Position numbers and translations under genes: made by a program. The notes below the pieces were generated by a model, which was not told the DNA's origin, ran no database searches, and worked only from the letters and a program-made list of their open reading frames with translations. From Clostridiales bacterium (GTDB taxonomy: Bacteria; Bacillota; Clostridia; Lutisporales; Lutisporaceae): 5,101 nt of DNA. Location: assembly GCA_012842725.1 (NCBI GenBank), contig DUSG01000191.1, positions 1 through 5,101 on the forward strand. The letters are read 5' to 3'. Below, one piece after another: positions 1 to 5,101 of this stretch. Within the stretch, counting starts at the first letter, position 1, and every line of letters begins with the position of its first letter.

Positions 1-152
1 CCTTCTTTTTTCAGCAAATGGGCAGTAGTTATTCCTGCCAAGCCACCTCCTACAATGGCAGCATCAACTTCAATGTCTTCCATCAACTTTGGATAATCCG
101 TATCTTCTGTTGTATCAAGCCAATATGGTATGGTATCTCTGTTCTTTCCCAT
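1..152 (-). CDS. FAD-dependent oxidoreductase, N-terminal part only (YhfW/DadA-like)
   Basis: Only the first 50 codons are inside the window, plus two bases of codon 51; the gene runs off the left edge. The start is ATG at 152-150, preceded by a strong Shine-Dalgarno site (AGGGGAG, 165-159) with about six bases between. The visible protein begins MGKNRDTIPYWLDTTEDTDY and continues to the beta strand and glycine-rich loop of a Rossmann fold (residues 29-40, VDAAIVGGGLAG, with the GxGxxG glycines at 35, 37 and 40), which binds the ADP part of FAD. A short 'WLDTT...YP.L.EDIEVD' lead before the FAD motif is, from memory, typical of the oxidoreductases related to Bacillus YhfW, which carry a DadA-like FAD domain and a C-terminal Rieske [2Fe-2S] domain. 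The Rieske part would be outside the window, so it is unverified. The FAD-binding call is firm; the subfamily is an inference. Confidence 0.8.
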   Translation of the reverse strand, partial: MGKNRDTIPYWLDTTEDTDYPKLMEDIEVDAAIVGGGLAGITTAHLLKKE

Positions 153-352
153 AAAAATCTCCCCTTACTTTATAATCATTTTTATAGTTTACAGTAGATA
201 GAAAATTATACTTTTTATATCAATTTTATTTTGTCTGAAAGTTAACACTTCAGGAACTTCTGTATATGATATAGTAAGGGAAATAATAGGAGTTGTCCTT
301 TGATATAAATTGGACTCATTAAAAATTTTGATTATGCCAATTACCCATATGA

Positions 353-369
353 GATTACCAATTGTAATC
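353..369. repeat. Small dyad GATTAC-N5-GTAATC, possible operator
   Basis: A perfect 6-bp inverted repeat with a five-base spacer (CAATT) lies 17 bases upstream of the -35 box of the hydrolase promoter. Its right half contains TTGTAA, the reverse complement of the TTACAA hexamer that occurs twice just downstream of the -10 box (418-423 and 429-434). A dyad of this size could bind a dimeric repressor, but in AT-rich DNA such a short palindrome can also arise by chance. No regulator is visible in the window. Confidence 0.3.
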
Positions 370-386
370 ATTTAAGGACATTTTTA

Positions 387-415
387 TTGCTTTTATTTTG
401 GACATTGTATATAAT
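387..415 (+). promoter_or_regulatory. Sigma-A-type promoter of the NlpC/P60 gene
   Basis: The -35 element is TTGCTT (387-392, only the TTG matches consensus well) and the -10 element is a perfect TATAAT (410-415), with an ideal 17-base spacer. Transcription should begin near 421-423, leaving a leader of roughly 40 bases before the TTG start at 464. An in-frame ATG at 398 lies between the two promoter boxes, upstream of the expected transcript start, which argues against it as the start codon. Confidence 0.6.
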
Positions 416-450
416 TATTACAAATGTGTTACAATTGTCAAACCTCGTAA

Positions 451-456
451 GGGAGG
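451..456 (+). promoter_or_regulatory. Ribosome binding site fixing a TTG start
   Basis: GGGAGG is followed by seven bases and then TTG at 464-466. No comparable site stands before the in-frame ATG at 398. The site, the promoter position and the signal peptide beginning exactly at this codon all select TTG 464 as the start. Confidence 0.85.
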
Positions 457-463
457 CATTTAT

Positions 464-1207
464 TTGAAAAAGTTGATTCCAATTGTCACATTATTTGCTT
501 TCTGTTTAGGTATGGTCGCTTATGCTGACTTAGGGGACATTACCCTGAGACCGGGCATGACTCATCCCGATATAACAGAACTCCAGCAAAAGCTGGATAT
601 GCTAGGATACTTTGATTATCATAAATACACTGATTACTATGGCGATATAACAGAAGCCGCAGTAAGAAAATTTCAGGAAGATAATGGGCTTAAAGTGGAC
701 GGGATAGCCGGTAGTCAAACCATAAATTATATTGAGACTAGAATAAGGCAGATTCAATATATAAAAGAAAAAGAAGAAGAAGAGGAAAAGAACACAAATT
801 TAATAAGCAGCCGTGCATTTGTGGATTTCACCAGAAGTTTTCTTGGAAAACCTTATGTCTATGGTGCATCTTCGGGACAGGCTTTTGATTGCTCAGGATT
901 AACTACTTATATTATGAAGAACTATGGTATAAATCTGGATAGAACTGCAAGTCAGCAGTTTAAAAAAGGCACCCCCGTAGCTAAAGAGGATCTGAAACCA
1001 GGAGATCTGGTTTTCTTCTCCTCAAACGGCAAAAACATAGGACATGTGGGGATATACATAGGAAATGACAAATTTATCCACGCCAGTTCAGTTAAAAAGA
1101 AGGTTGTGATCAGTGATTTAAGCACATATACAGAAAAATATCAAGGTGCCAGAAGATATATAGAACTTGATCATAAAGAATCATATGAGGGGGAAAATAA
1201 AGAATGA
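464..1207 (+). CDS. Secreted NlpC/P60 cell-wall hydrolase with N-terminal peptidoglycan-binding domain
   Basis: This is a predicted secreted cysteine peptidase of 247 aa that cuts peptide cross-bridges or stems of peptidoglycan; NlpC/P60 enzymes usually cleave the D-gamma-Glu to diamino-acid bond. Residues 1-21 form a signal peptide (MKK, hydrophobic core, AYA before Asp22), consistent with signal peptidase I. Residues about 31-92 are a PG_binding_1 domain (DITELQQKLDMLGYF ... AAVRKFQEDNGLKVDGIAG). A very acidic linker (KEKEEEEEK, 101-109) leads to the NlpC/P60 domain, about 117-232. The catalytic set is visible: Cys143 in DCSG, His194 in GHVGIYIG and His206 in FIHAS. It has no SH3b domain, so wall targeting must rely on the PG-binding domain. 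The TTG start is chosen because of the GGGAGG site seven bases upstream. The gene appears monocistronic, ending in a hairpin that contains its stop codon. Roles in growth, division, sporulation or germination are possible and cannot be told apart here. Confidence 0.93.
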   Translation: MKKLIPIVTLFAFCLGMVAYADLGDITLRPGMTHPDITELQQKLDMLGYFDYHKYTDYYGDITEAAVRKFQEDNGLKVDGIAGSQTINYIETRIRQIQYIKEKEEEEEKNTNLISSRAFVDFTRSFLGKPYVYGASSGQAFDCSGLTTYIMKNYGINLDRTASQQFKKGTPVAKEDLKPGDLVFFSSNGKNIGHVGIYIGNDKFIHASSVKKKVVISDLSTYTEKYQGARRYIELDHKESYEGENKE

Positions 1208-1236
1208 CAGCATTACGCTGTCATTCTCTATTTTTA
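1201..1236. terminator. Bidirectional intrinsic terminator between convergent genes
   Basis: A perfect 11-bp stem (AGAATGACAGC at 1201-1211 with GCTGTCATTCT at 1217-1227) encloses a five-base loop. On the plus strand it is followed by CTATTTTTAA; on the minus strand the downstream side reads TTATTTTC. It can therefore terminate both the hydrolase transcript and the ABC operon, though the U-tract is better for the plus strand. The hydrolase stop codon TGA (1205-1207) lies inside the left arm, and the ABC stop codon (1236-1234) lies six bases beyond the right arm. Confidence 0.85.
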
Positions 1237-3066
1237 ATTAGTTCTGCCAAGAATCTCATTTTCTTGCTGTTGCAAAAACTGATTTGTATAAAGCCTGTAA
1301 TAATAGCCCCTTTCTTTCATAAGCTTATTGTGGTTCCCATCTTCCACTATCTTACCGTCGCTTATTACAAGTATTCTATCCACCGACCTTACGGTTGAGA
1401 GCCTATGAGCTATTATAAAGCTGGTTCTTCCTCTTAAAACCTTCTGTATAGTGTCCTGGATGACCTTTTCCGTTTCCGTATCCACGGAAGATGTAGCTTC
1501 ATCCAATATAAAGATTCTGGGGTTTGCCAATACTGCCCTGGCAAAGGATATTAGCTGCTTCTCTCCTGTAGATAGCCTGCTTCCGCCTTCTCCCACTTCA
1601 GTATCATATCCTTTCGGAAGCCTCATTATAGAATCGTGGGCATTTACCAATTTTGCTGCATTTATGATTTCTTCATCGGTGGCATCCAATTTGCCATATC
1701 TTATATTTTCCTTTATAGTACCGCTGAACAGATGAGGATTCTGCAGCACATAACCCAGATTTGACTGAAGCCAGACCTGAGACCTTTTCCTGTAATCTAC
1801 TCCATCTATCAGTATTTCTCCTTCATCCGGCTCATAAAATCTGCACAGCAGATTCACAATGGTACTTTTGCCCGAGCCTGTTTCCCCTACCAGCGCTATA
1901 CTCTGTCCTGCTTTAACGCTGAGGTTAAAATTCTCCAGGACATTTTCCCCGTCTTTATACGAAAAACTTACGTTCCTGAATTCTATATTTCCTTTTATTT
2001 GAGGCCAGTTTTCTTTCTTAGGACTGAAAACATCTCCGTATTTCTCTATTACCTCCGATGTATCATTTATTTCCGGTTTTGTATCTATCAGAGTCAATAC
2101 CCTCTCTGCCGAAGCCTGAGAAGCTTGAAATTCGCTTAGTATCCTTGCCAAATCCCTTACCGGTTCAAAAAATTGTATGGTATAGGATATAAAAAGCACT
2201 AGAGTTCCATAGCTTATTCTCTCCAGCATTACTGCATTACCTCCATACCATATGGCTAGCCCTGTTCCTATGCTTCCCAGAGAAACCGCCAAAGGCAGAT
2301 ATAGTGCAGAATACATGGCAGCTTTCAAAGATACTTCATACATTTCCTGAGTCAAACCTTTAAACTCTATGAGGTTCTCCTCTTCCCTCACCAATGTCTT
2401 GGTGGTCTGAGCTCCCATTATTCCTTCATTAAAGGCTGCCGTAATCTTAGAATTTGCTTTTCTTACTTTCCTCTGGGCCTTCAATATTATCTGTTGAAAA
2501 TATGCACTTATCAGAACCAGTAAAGGAACTACCGAAAGGCTTATCAGTGCCAGCTTAAAATTAGTAAACAACATCACTACAGCGATGCCGACCATCATCA
2601 CAAAGCCCCATACCAGGTCGATCATACCCCATGCTATCGTATCTCCCAGTCTTTGGGCATCAGAAGTCATCCTTGCCATCATCCATCCTACCGGAGTTTT
2701 GTCATAATAGGAAAAGGATAGCTTCTGAAGATTATCAAAACCTTCTCTCCTTATGTCATACACTACTCCGGTTTCTATTCTTCCCGAGTTTATGGCCATA
2801 AATTTTACATTGAGGGACTGAATCAATACCAACAGACCATAAACTGCAGCAAAGCCCCAAAGGCCTTCTACACTTCCTTTAGCTACAAAGTTATCTATGG
2901 CATATCTGGTCATAAGGGGAAAAATTACGTCTATACCTGCTATCCCGGTCATAATCACAGCAAGCCATATTACATTTTTCTTATAAGGTGCTATATATTT
3001 AAACAATTTCCTCCAAAGAGTAAAATCAAACCCTTTGTTGTAATCCTGTTCCTGATAGGTGGTCAT
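1234..3066 (-). CDS. ABC exporter half-transporter, subunit 2 (catalytic Glu intact, deviant signature motif)
   Basis: A 610-aa half-transporter of the multidrug/lipid exporter type: an ABC_membrane domain with six transmembrane helices (about residues 33-56, 70-91, 147-168, 171-194, 255-278, 286-303), then a nucleotide-binding domain from about 361. Visible motifs are A-loop Tyr370, Walker A GETGSGKST (394-402), Q-loop Gln442, signature LSTGEKQ (498-504) in place of LSGGQ, Walker B IFILDE (518-523) with catalytic Glu523, D-loop SSVD and switch His554. The deviant signature with an intact Glu marks it as one half of a heterodimer with the product of the gene just upstream, from which it is separated by 37 nt. 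Start: ATG 3066 has AGGAGGT (3079-3073) six bases upstream; an in-frame ATG at 3096 has none. The protein resembles YfiC/LmrD/BmrD-type subunits by organisation; which of these it is closest to, and its substrate, cannot be decided from sequence alone. Confidence 0.95.
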   Translation of the reverse strand: MTTYQEQDYNKGFDFTLWRKLFKYIAPYKKNVIWLAVIMTGIAGIDVIFPLMTRYAIDNFVAKGSVEGLWGFAAVYGLLVLIQSLNVKFMAINSGRIETGVVYDIRREGFDNLQKLSFSYYDKTPVGWMMARMTSDAQRLGDTIAWGMIDLVWGFVMMVGIAVVMLFTNFKLALISLSVVPLLVLISAYFQQIILKAQRKVRKANSKITAAFNEGIMGAQTTKTLVREEENLIEFKGLTQEMYEVSLKAAMYSALYLPLAVSLGSIGTGLAIWYGGNAVMLERISYGTLVLFISYTIQFFEPVRDLARILSEFQASQASAERVLTLIDTKPEINDTSEVIEKYGDVFSPKKENWPQIKGNIEFRNVSFSYKDGENVLENFNLSVKAGQSIALVGETGSGKSTIVNLLCRFYEPDEGEILIDGVDYRKRSQVWLQSNLGYVLQNPHLFSGTIKENIRYGKLDATDEEIINAAKLVNAHDSIMRLPKGYDTEVGEGGSRLSTGEKQLISFARAVLANPRIFILDEATSSVDTETEKVIQDTIQKVLRGRTSFIIAHRLSTVRSVDRILVISDGKIVEDGNHNKLMKERGYYYRLYTNQFLQQQENEILGRTN

Positions 3067-3072
3067 ATATTT

Positions 3073-3079
3073 ACCTCCT
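3073..3079 (-). promoter_or_regulatory. Ribosome binding site deciding the start of ABC subunit 2
   Basis: AGGAGGT on the minus strand is near-perfect and stands six bases before ATG 3066-3064. The longer reading from ATG 3096 would place this site inside the coding region and has no site of its own. The resulting gap to the upstream gene's stop codon (3104) is 37 nt, consistent with one operon. Confidence 0.88.
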
Positions 3080-3103
3080 GCAATCAAATTAAGCATCTGC
3101 CAA

Positions 3104-4903
3104 TCAAGCAGTATCCGTCATTAAATCCTCTTTTGTGCTCTGTATTTCCCATATTCTTCTGTAAAGTCCCGGTCTGGATATCAAAGTTTTATGGTCACCC
3201 ATATCCACGATCCGTCCATCTTCCATGACAAGAATAATATCCGCCTCCATAAGGGTATTTATCCTATGGGAAATTATGAAAGTAGTTACACCTTTCCTTC
3301 TTTCCCTTAAAGCAGCTCTTATGGAGGCATCTGTTTCCGCATCCACAGCACTTAAAGAATCATCAAAAATCAGTATGGGTGTATCCTTTATTAAAGCCCT
3401 GGCAATGGCCAACCTCTGCTTTTGCCCACCGGAAAGAGTTACACCTCTTTCGCCTACCATCGTATCGTAACCCTTTTCAAAACCGGTTATCACATCATGA
3501 ACCTGAGCTATTTTGGTAGATTGATATATTCTTTCTTCATTAACGCCTTTCTTGGCCATCTTCAGGTTTTCTTTTATGGTCTTTGAAAACAGGAAAGGTT
3601 CCTGCAACACTATTCCAATATGCTGTCTTAACCATTTCTTGTCTATATCCCTCAGTTCCACGCCGTCCAATTTGATAGAACCCCTGTCATAGTCATATAA
3701 TCTGTGAAGAAGATGCATCAATGAAGATTTCCCTGAACCTGTAGGTCCTAATATGGCAACGGTTTGTCCTTTCTTTACGCTGAAGGTTATGTCCTTGAGA
3801 ACTTCTTTTTCATCATCGTAACTGAAATACACATGGCTGAACTCTATATTGCCTTTTATTTCGGGCTTTAATCCTTCTTTCTCATCTTCATCCAATGGTT
3901 GGTCTAATATCTCTTTTATTCTGCCCAAGGCTACAGAAGTTTTTCCCATATCCGTAAGAATCCTTCCCATCTGCCTTACAGGCCATAAAAGCATACCTTC
4001 ATAAGTGATAAAAACCACCAGGTTTCCCAAAGTGATACTTCCCTCTATAGCCCTGTAAATACCAAATACCAACAAAATACACATCTGAGACATTGATAAC
4101 AAATCAGAAATAGACCAGTACCAGGATAAAAGCTTTATCAAATGGGTAACCTTTTCCCTGAAATCCGTATTTATCTCATCAAATTTTTCCCTTTCATAAA
4201 GCTGCCTTGCAAAGGCTCTTACCACTCTCATGCCTGTCAGATTTTCCTGCAAAACCGTTGTCAGTTTACCCTCGGACTCGTCACATTCCAAAAAAGAATC
4301 CTTTACCTTAAGGTAATAAAGTGAAGAGAATAGGAATATTGCAGGTATTATGGACATTGCAACAACAGCCATCATTATGTCCATAGAAAACATTATAGAC
4401 ATGGCAAGAACCAGCATGAATACAGCTCTACCCACTTCTACAAACTGCATGAACAAAAATCTTCTCACTGTATCAACATCAGATGTACATCTTTGAATCA
4501 AGTCTCCCGTCTCTGCTTTGTTATGATAATCGTAAGTGACATTTTGAAGCCTGTCATACAATGCATCCTTCATCTTCTTTGCCGTAGCTTCCGAAGCTAT
4601 TGCCGACCATTTACCTTTGTAATAAGTAAATATACCGTTTATGGCAGATAAAAGTATTATTGCGATACTGCATAACCATATTTTATCCCTTAATGTTTCA
4701 ACGCCGCCTACTGAATCGATTATTTTTGCCGCCCATACCGGCACATCAGTTTCAACACCGCCTATAACAGTGTCAATGACATAGCTGATAACCAAAGGTG
4801 ATAAAAACGAAAACATTGTTGCCAATCCGATGCTGAGTATTGAAGCCAGATATAATAATCTATTTCCTTTCATAAAGTCCCATAACAGTTTAAAATTTTT
4901 CAA
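3104..4903 (-). CDS. ABC exporter half-transporter, subunit 1 (LSGGQ intact, Asp replaces catalytic Glu)
   Basis: A 599-aa half-transporter, the first gene of the operon. Its membrane domain has helices at about residues 17-43, 76-95, 155-173, 177-198, 258-284 and 292-312, followed by a nucleotide-binding domain from about 351. Motifs: A-loop Tyr362, Walker A GPTGSGKSS (386-394), Q-loop Gln434, canonical signature LSGGQKQR (490-497), Walker B ILIFDD (510-515) with Asp515 where the catalytic Glu is expected, D-loop SAVD (518-521) and switch His546. A Glu-to-Asp change here together with a normal signature is the hallmark of the degenerate-site subunit in heterodimeric exporters such as TM287/288, LmrCD and BmrCD. 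The start is TTG 4903-4901: GGTGAT (4913-4908) gives correct spacing and the protein then opens MKNFKLLWDF, as is common in the family. A longer reading from ATG 4978 would begin inside the leader terminator hairpin. Expression is likely controlled by that terminator. Substrate unknown. Confidence 0.94.
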   Translation of the reverse strand: MKNFKLLWDFMKGNRLLYLASILSIGLATMFSFLSPLVISYVIDTVIGGVETDVPVWAAKIIDSVGGVETLRDKIWLCSIAIILLSAINGIFTYYKGKWSAIASEATAKKMKDALYDRLQNVTYDYHNKAETGDLIQRCTSDVDTVRRFLFMQFVEVGRAVFMLVLAMSIMFSMDIMMAVVAMSIIPAIFLFSSLYYLKVKDSFLECDESEGKLTTVLQENLTGMRVVRAFARQLYEREKFDEINTDFREKVTHLIKLLSWYWSISDLLSMSQMCILLVFGIYRAIEGSITLGNLVVFITYEGMLLWPVRQMGRILTDMGKTSVALGRIKEILDQPLDEDEKEGLKPEIKGNIEFSHVYFSYDDEKEVLKDITFSVKKGQTVAILGPTGSGKSSLMHLLHRLYDYDRGSIKLDGVELRDIDKKWLRQHIGIVLQEPFLFSKTIKENLKMAKKGVNEERIYQSTKIAQVHDVITGFEKGYDTMVGERGVTLSGGQKQRLAIARALIKDTPILIFDDSLSAVDAETDASIRAALRERRKGVTTFIISHRINTLMEADIILVMEDGRIVDMGDHKTLISRPGLYRRIWEIQSTKEDLMTDTA

Positions 4904-4907
4904 GCAA

Positions 4908-4913
4908 ATCACC
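4908..4913 (-). promoter_or_regulatory. Ribosome binding site supporting a TTG start for ABC subunit 1
   Basis: GGTGAT matches the 3' part of the AGGAGGTGAT anti-16S complement, with an imperfect AGTGG before it, and stands four bases before TTG 4903-4901 (about eight from the GG core). It lies downstream of the leader terminator, so only read-through transcripts carry it. Confidence 0.65.
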
Positions 4914-4930
4914 ACTCTTCCGTATTTGTC

Positions 4931-4970
4931 AAAAGAAGCAAAAAGCCACAGATGAAAATCATTGTGGCTT
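4931..4970 (-). terminator. Leader intrinsic terminator (attenuator) upstream of the ABC operon
   Basis: On the minus strand AAGCCACA (4970-4963) pairs perfectly with TGTGGCTT (4950-4943). The stem continues inward with ATGA/TCAT after a single bulged C, giving about 12 bp and a three-base loop. The 3' arm runs into a U-rich tract (UUUUU at 4944-4940, then GCUUCUUUU). It ends 28 bases before the first ABC start codon, so it lies in the 5' leader of the operon and not at the end of a gene. This position is what is expected of a regulated attenuator. Confidence 0.82.
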
Positions 4971-5054
4971 AAAAACATATAGGTTTTGGAAATTCCACCA
5001 ACAAATAAAAGCCACAGGGTTTTGCACGAACCTATGGCCTTTTATCATAAACAT
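4959..5054 (-). CDS. Possible 31-aa leader peptide of the ABC operon
   Basis: An open frame from ATG 5054 (or ATG 5048, giving 29 aa) to TGA 4961-4959 covers the antiterminator 5' arm and the terminator 5' arm, and its stop codon lies in the terminator's upper stem. The peptide reads MFMIKGHRFVQNPVAFICWW and then NFQNLYVFKPQ, with tandem Trp codons at 5000-4995. Translation through this frame would change which hairpin can form, as in the ribosome-mediated attenuation described for the bmrBCD operon of Bacillus subtilis. Against it, the only Shine-Dalgarno-like bases upstream (AGGT near 5069-5066) are weak and rather far away, and frames of this length arise by chance in AT-rich DNA. I do not recognise the peptide. 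Confidence 0.28.
   Translation of the reverse strand: MFMIKGHRFVQNPVAFICWWNFQNLYVFKPQ
4963..5016 (-). promoter_or_regulatory. Candidate antiterminator hairpin competing with the leader terminator
   Basis: TGTGGCTT at 5016-5009 is an exact upstream copy of the terminator's 3' arm; on the plus strand the repeat is AAAAGCCACAG at 4941-4951 and 5007-5017, 11 identical bases. It can pair with the same AAGCCACA (4970-4963) that forms the terminator's 5' arm, so the two structures exclude each other. The 38-base loop contains a smaller possible UUGG/CCAA hairpin. The pairing is seen in the sequence; its regulatory role is inferred. Confidence 0.5.
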
Positions 5055-5101
5055 AAAGTTAGATACCTATGGAATTATCAGCTGAAGGCATAAGGTCGTG
5101 C
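5024..5101 (-). ncRNA. Structured 5' leader element, possible aptamer or regulatory stem
   Basis: On the minus strand the segment from 5101 to 5087 (GCACGACCTTATGCC) pairs with 5039-5024 (GGCCATAGGTTCGTGC). This gives GCACGA/TCGTGC, CCT/AGG, ATG/CAT and CC/GG, 14 base pairs interrupted only by single-base bulges. Between the arms is a 47-base region with a weak UAUC/GAUA plus AAC/GUU hairpin. The stem reaches the last base of the window, so it may extend further. It lies upstream of the antiterminator and terminator, where a sensing domain would be expected. I could not match it to conserved motifs of the purine, SAM, TPP, lysine, guanidine, T-box or ZTP classes from memory. The same inverted repeat is present in the plus-strand reading. 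Confidence 0.4.

Larger units (their letters stand above)
153..463. other. AT-rich divergent intergenic region
   Basis: This stretch separates the leftward oxidoreductase gene from the rightward NlpC/P60 gene and contains no convincing gene. The right part holds the promoter of the hydrolase gene and possible operator repeats. For the leftward gene, a perfect TATAAT lies on the minus strand at 210-205, about 40 bases before its Shine-Dalgarno site, but no good -35 box stands 16-18 bases upstream. It is therefore only a candidate promoter, and I do not list it separately. A short open frame on the minus strand at 371-189 has no ribosome binding site and is not called. Confidence 0.7.

Noticed and set aside
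189..371. 60-codon open frame on the minus strand in the intergenic region
   Set aside because: No Shine-Dalgarno site before its ATG, low-complexity AT-driven composition, and it overlaps the promoter region of the leftward gene.
494..505. Lipoprotein signal at Cys14 of the hydrolase
   Set aside because: The preceding residues are FAF; a lipobox needs Ala, Gly or Ser just before the Cys. The AYA-Asp site fits signal peptidase I instead.
1204..1735. Plus-strand open frames at 1204-1398 and 1451-1735
   Set aside because: They lie antisense to ABC subunit 2, have no ribosome sites or recognisable domains, and mirror the codon pattern of the real gene.
3067..3096. Ten-residue N-terminal extension of ABC subunit 2 from ATG 3096
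   Set aside because: No ribosome site upstream; the near-perfect AGGAGGT lies inside the extension and serves ATG 3066.
3225..4324. Plus-strand open frames at 3225-3470 and 4142-4324
   Set aside because: They lie antisense to well-conserved parts of ABC subunit 1 and show no independent coding signal.
4904..4932. TTGACA on the minus strand at 4932-4927 as an internal promoter for the ABC operon
   Set aside because: The perfect -35 hexamer has ATTTGC 17 bases downstream, which is not a -10 box, and no better one lies at neighbouring spacings. The T-rich context comes from the terminator tail.
4904..4978. N-terminal extension of ABC subunit 1 from ATG 4978
   Set aside because: It would start just upstream of the terminator hairpin and be translated through it; there is no ribosome site before it, the added 25 residues do not look like the family, and TTG 4903 has a proper site.
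1..5101. CRISPR array, tRNA, rRNA, insertion sequence or phage attachment site
   Set aside because: No regularly spaced repeats, cloverleaf or T-loop sequence, transposase motifs or terminal inverted repeats with target duplications were seen.

Overview
The window looks like chromosomal DNA of a low-GC Gram-positive anaerobe, most likely a member of the Clostridia (class-level inference only). The signs are AT-rich intergenic DNA, strong purine-rich Shine-Dalgarno sites, two likely TTG start codons, a secreted NlpC/P60 hydrolase without outer-membrane features, and intrinsic terminators with short U-tracts.

Layout, left to right. Positions 1-152 (minus strand) hold the first 50 codons of an FAD-dependent oxidoreductase that resembles the YhfW-type family; the rest lies outside the window. 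Positions 153-463 are an AT-rich divergent intergenic region with a good promoter for the rightward gene and only a weak candidate for the leftward one. Positions 464-1207 (plus) encode a 247-aa secreted cell-wall hydrolase: signal peptide, peptidoglycan-binding domain, acidic linker and an NlpC/P60 catalytic domain with the triad Cys143/His194/His206. Its stop codon sits inside a perfect 11-bp hairpin (1201-1227) that can act as a terminator in both directions, because the next gene is convergent. Positions 1234-4903 (minus) hold two ABC half-transporter genes separated by 37 nt, transcribed leftward as an operon. Positions 4904-5101 are the transcribed leader of that operon.

The two ABC proteins are complementary. 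The first (599 aa) has a normal LSGGQ signature but Asp in place of the catalytic Glu. The second (610 aa) has the catalytic Glu but a deviant signature, LSTGE. In a head-to-tail heterodimer this gives one consensus and one degenerate ATP site, the arrangement known from LmrCD, BmrCD and TM287/288 exporters. The substrate cannot be read from sequence; drug or lipid-like export is the usual role.

The most interesting part is the ABC leader. A strong intrinsic terminator lies just upstream of the first ABC gene. Its 5' arm is equally complementary to an upstream copy of its 3' arm, so terminator and antiterminator hairpins are mutually exclusive. Further upstream is a long imperfect stem, closing at the window edge, and a 31-codon open frame with tandem Trp codons that ends in the terminator loop. 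This is the architecture of a transcription attenuator, either ribosome-mediated or ligand-sensing. I did not recognise it as any riboswitch class I know.
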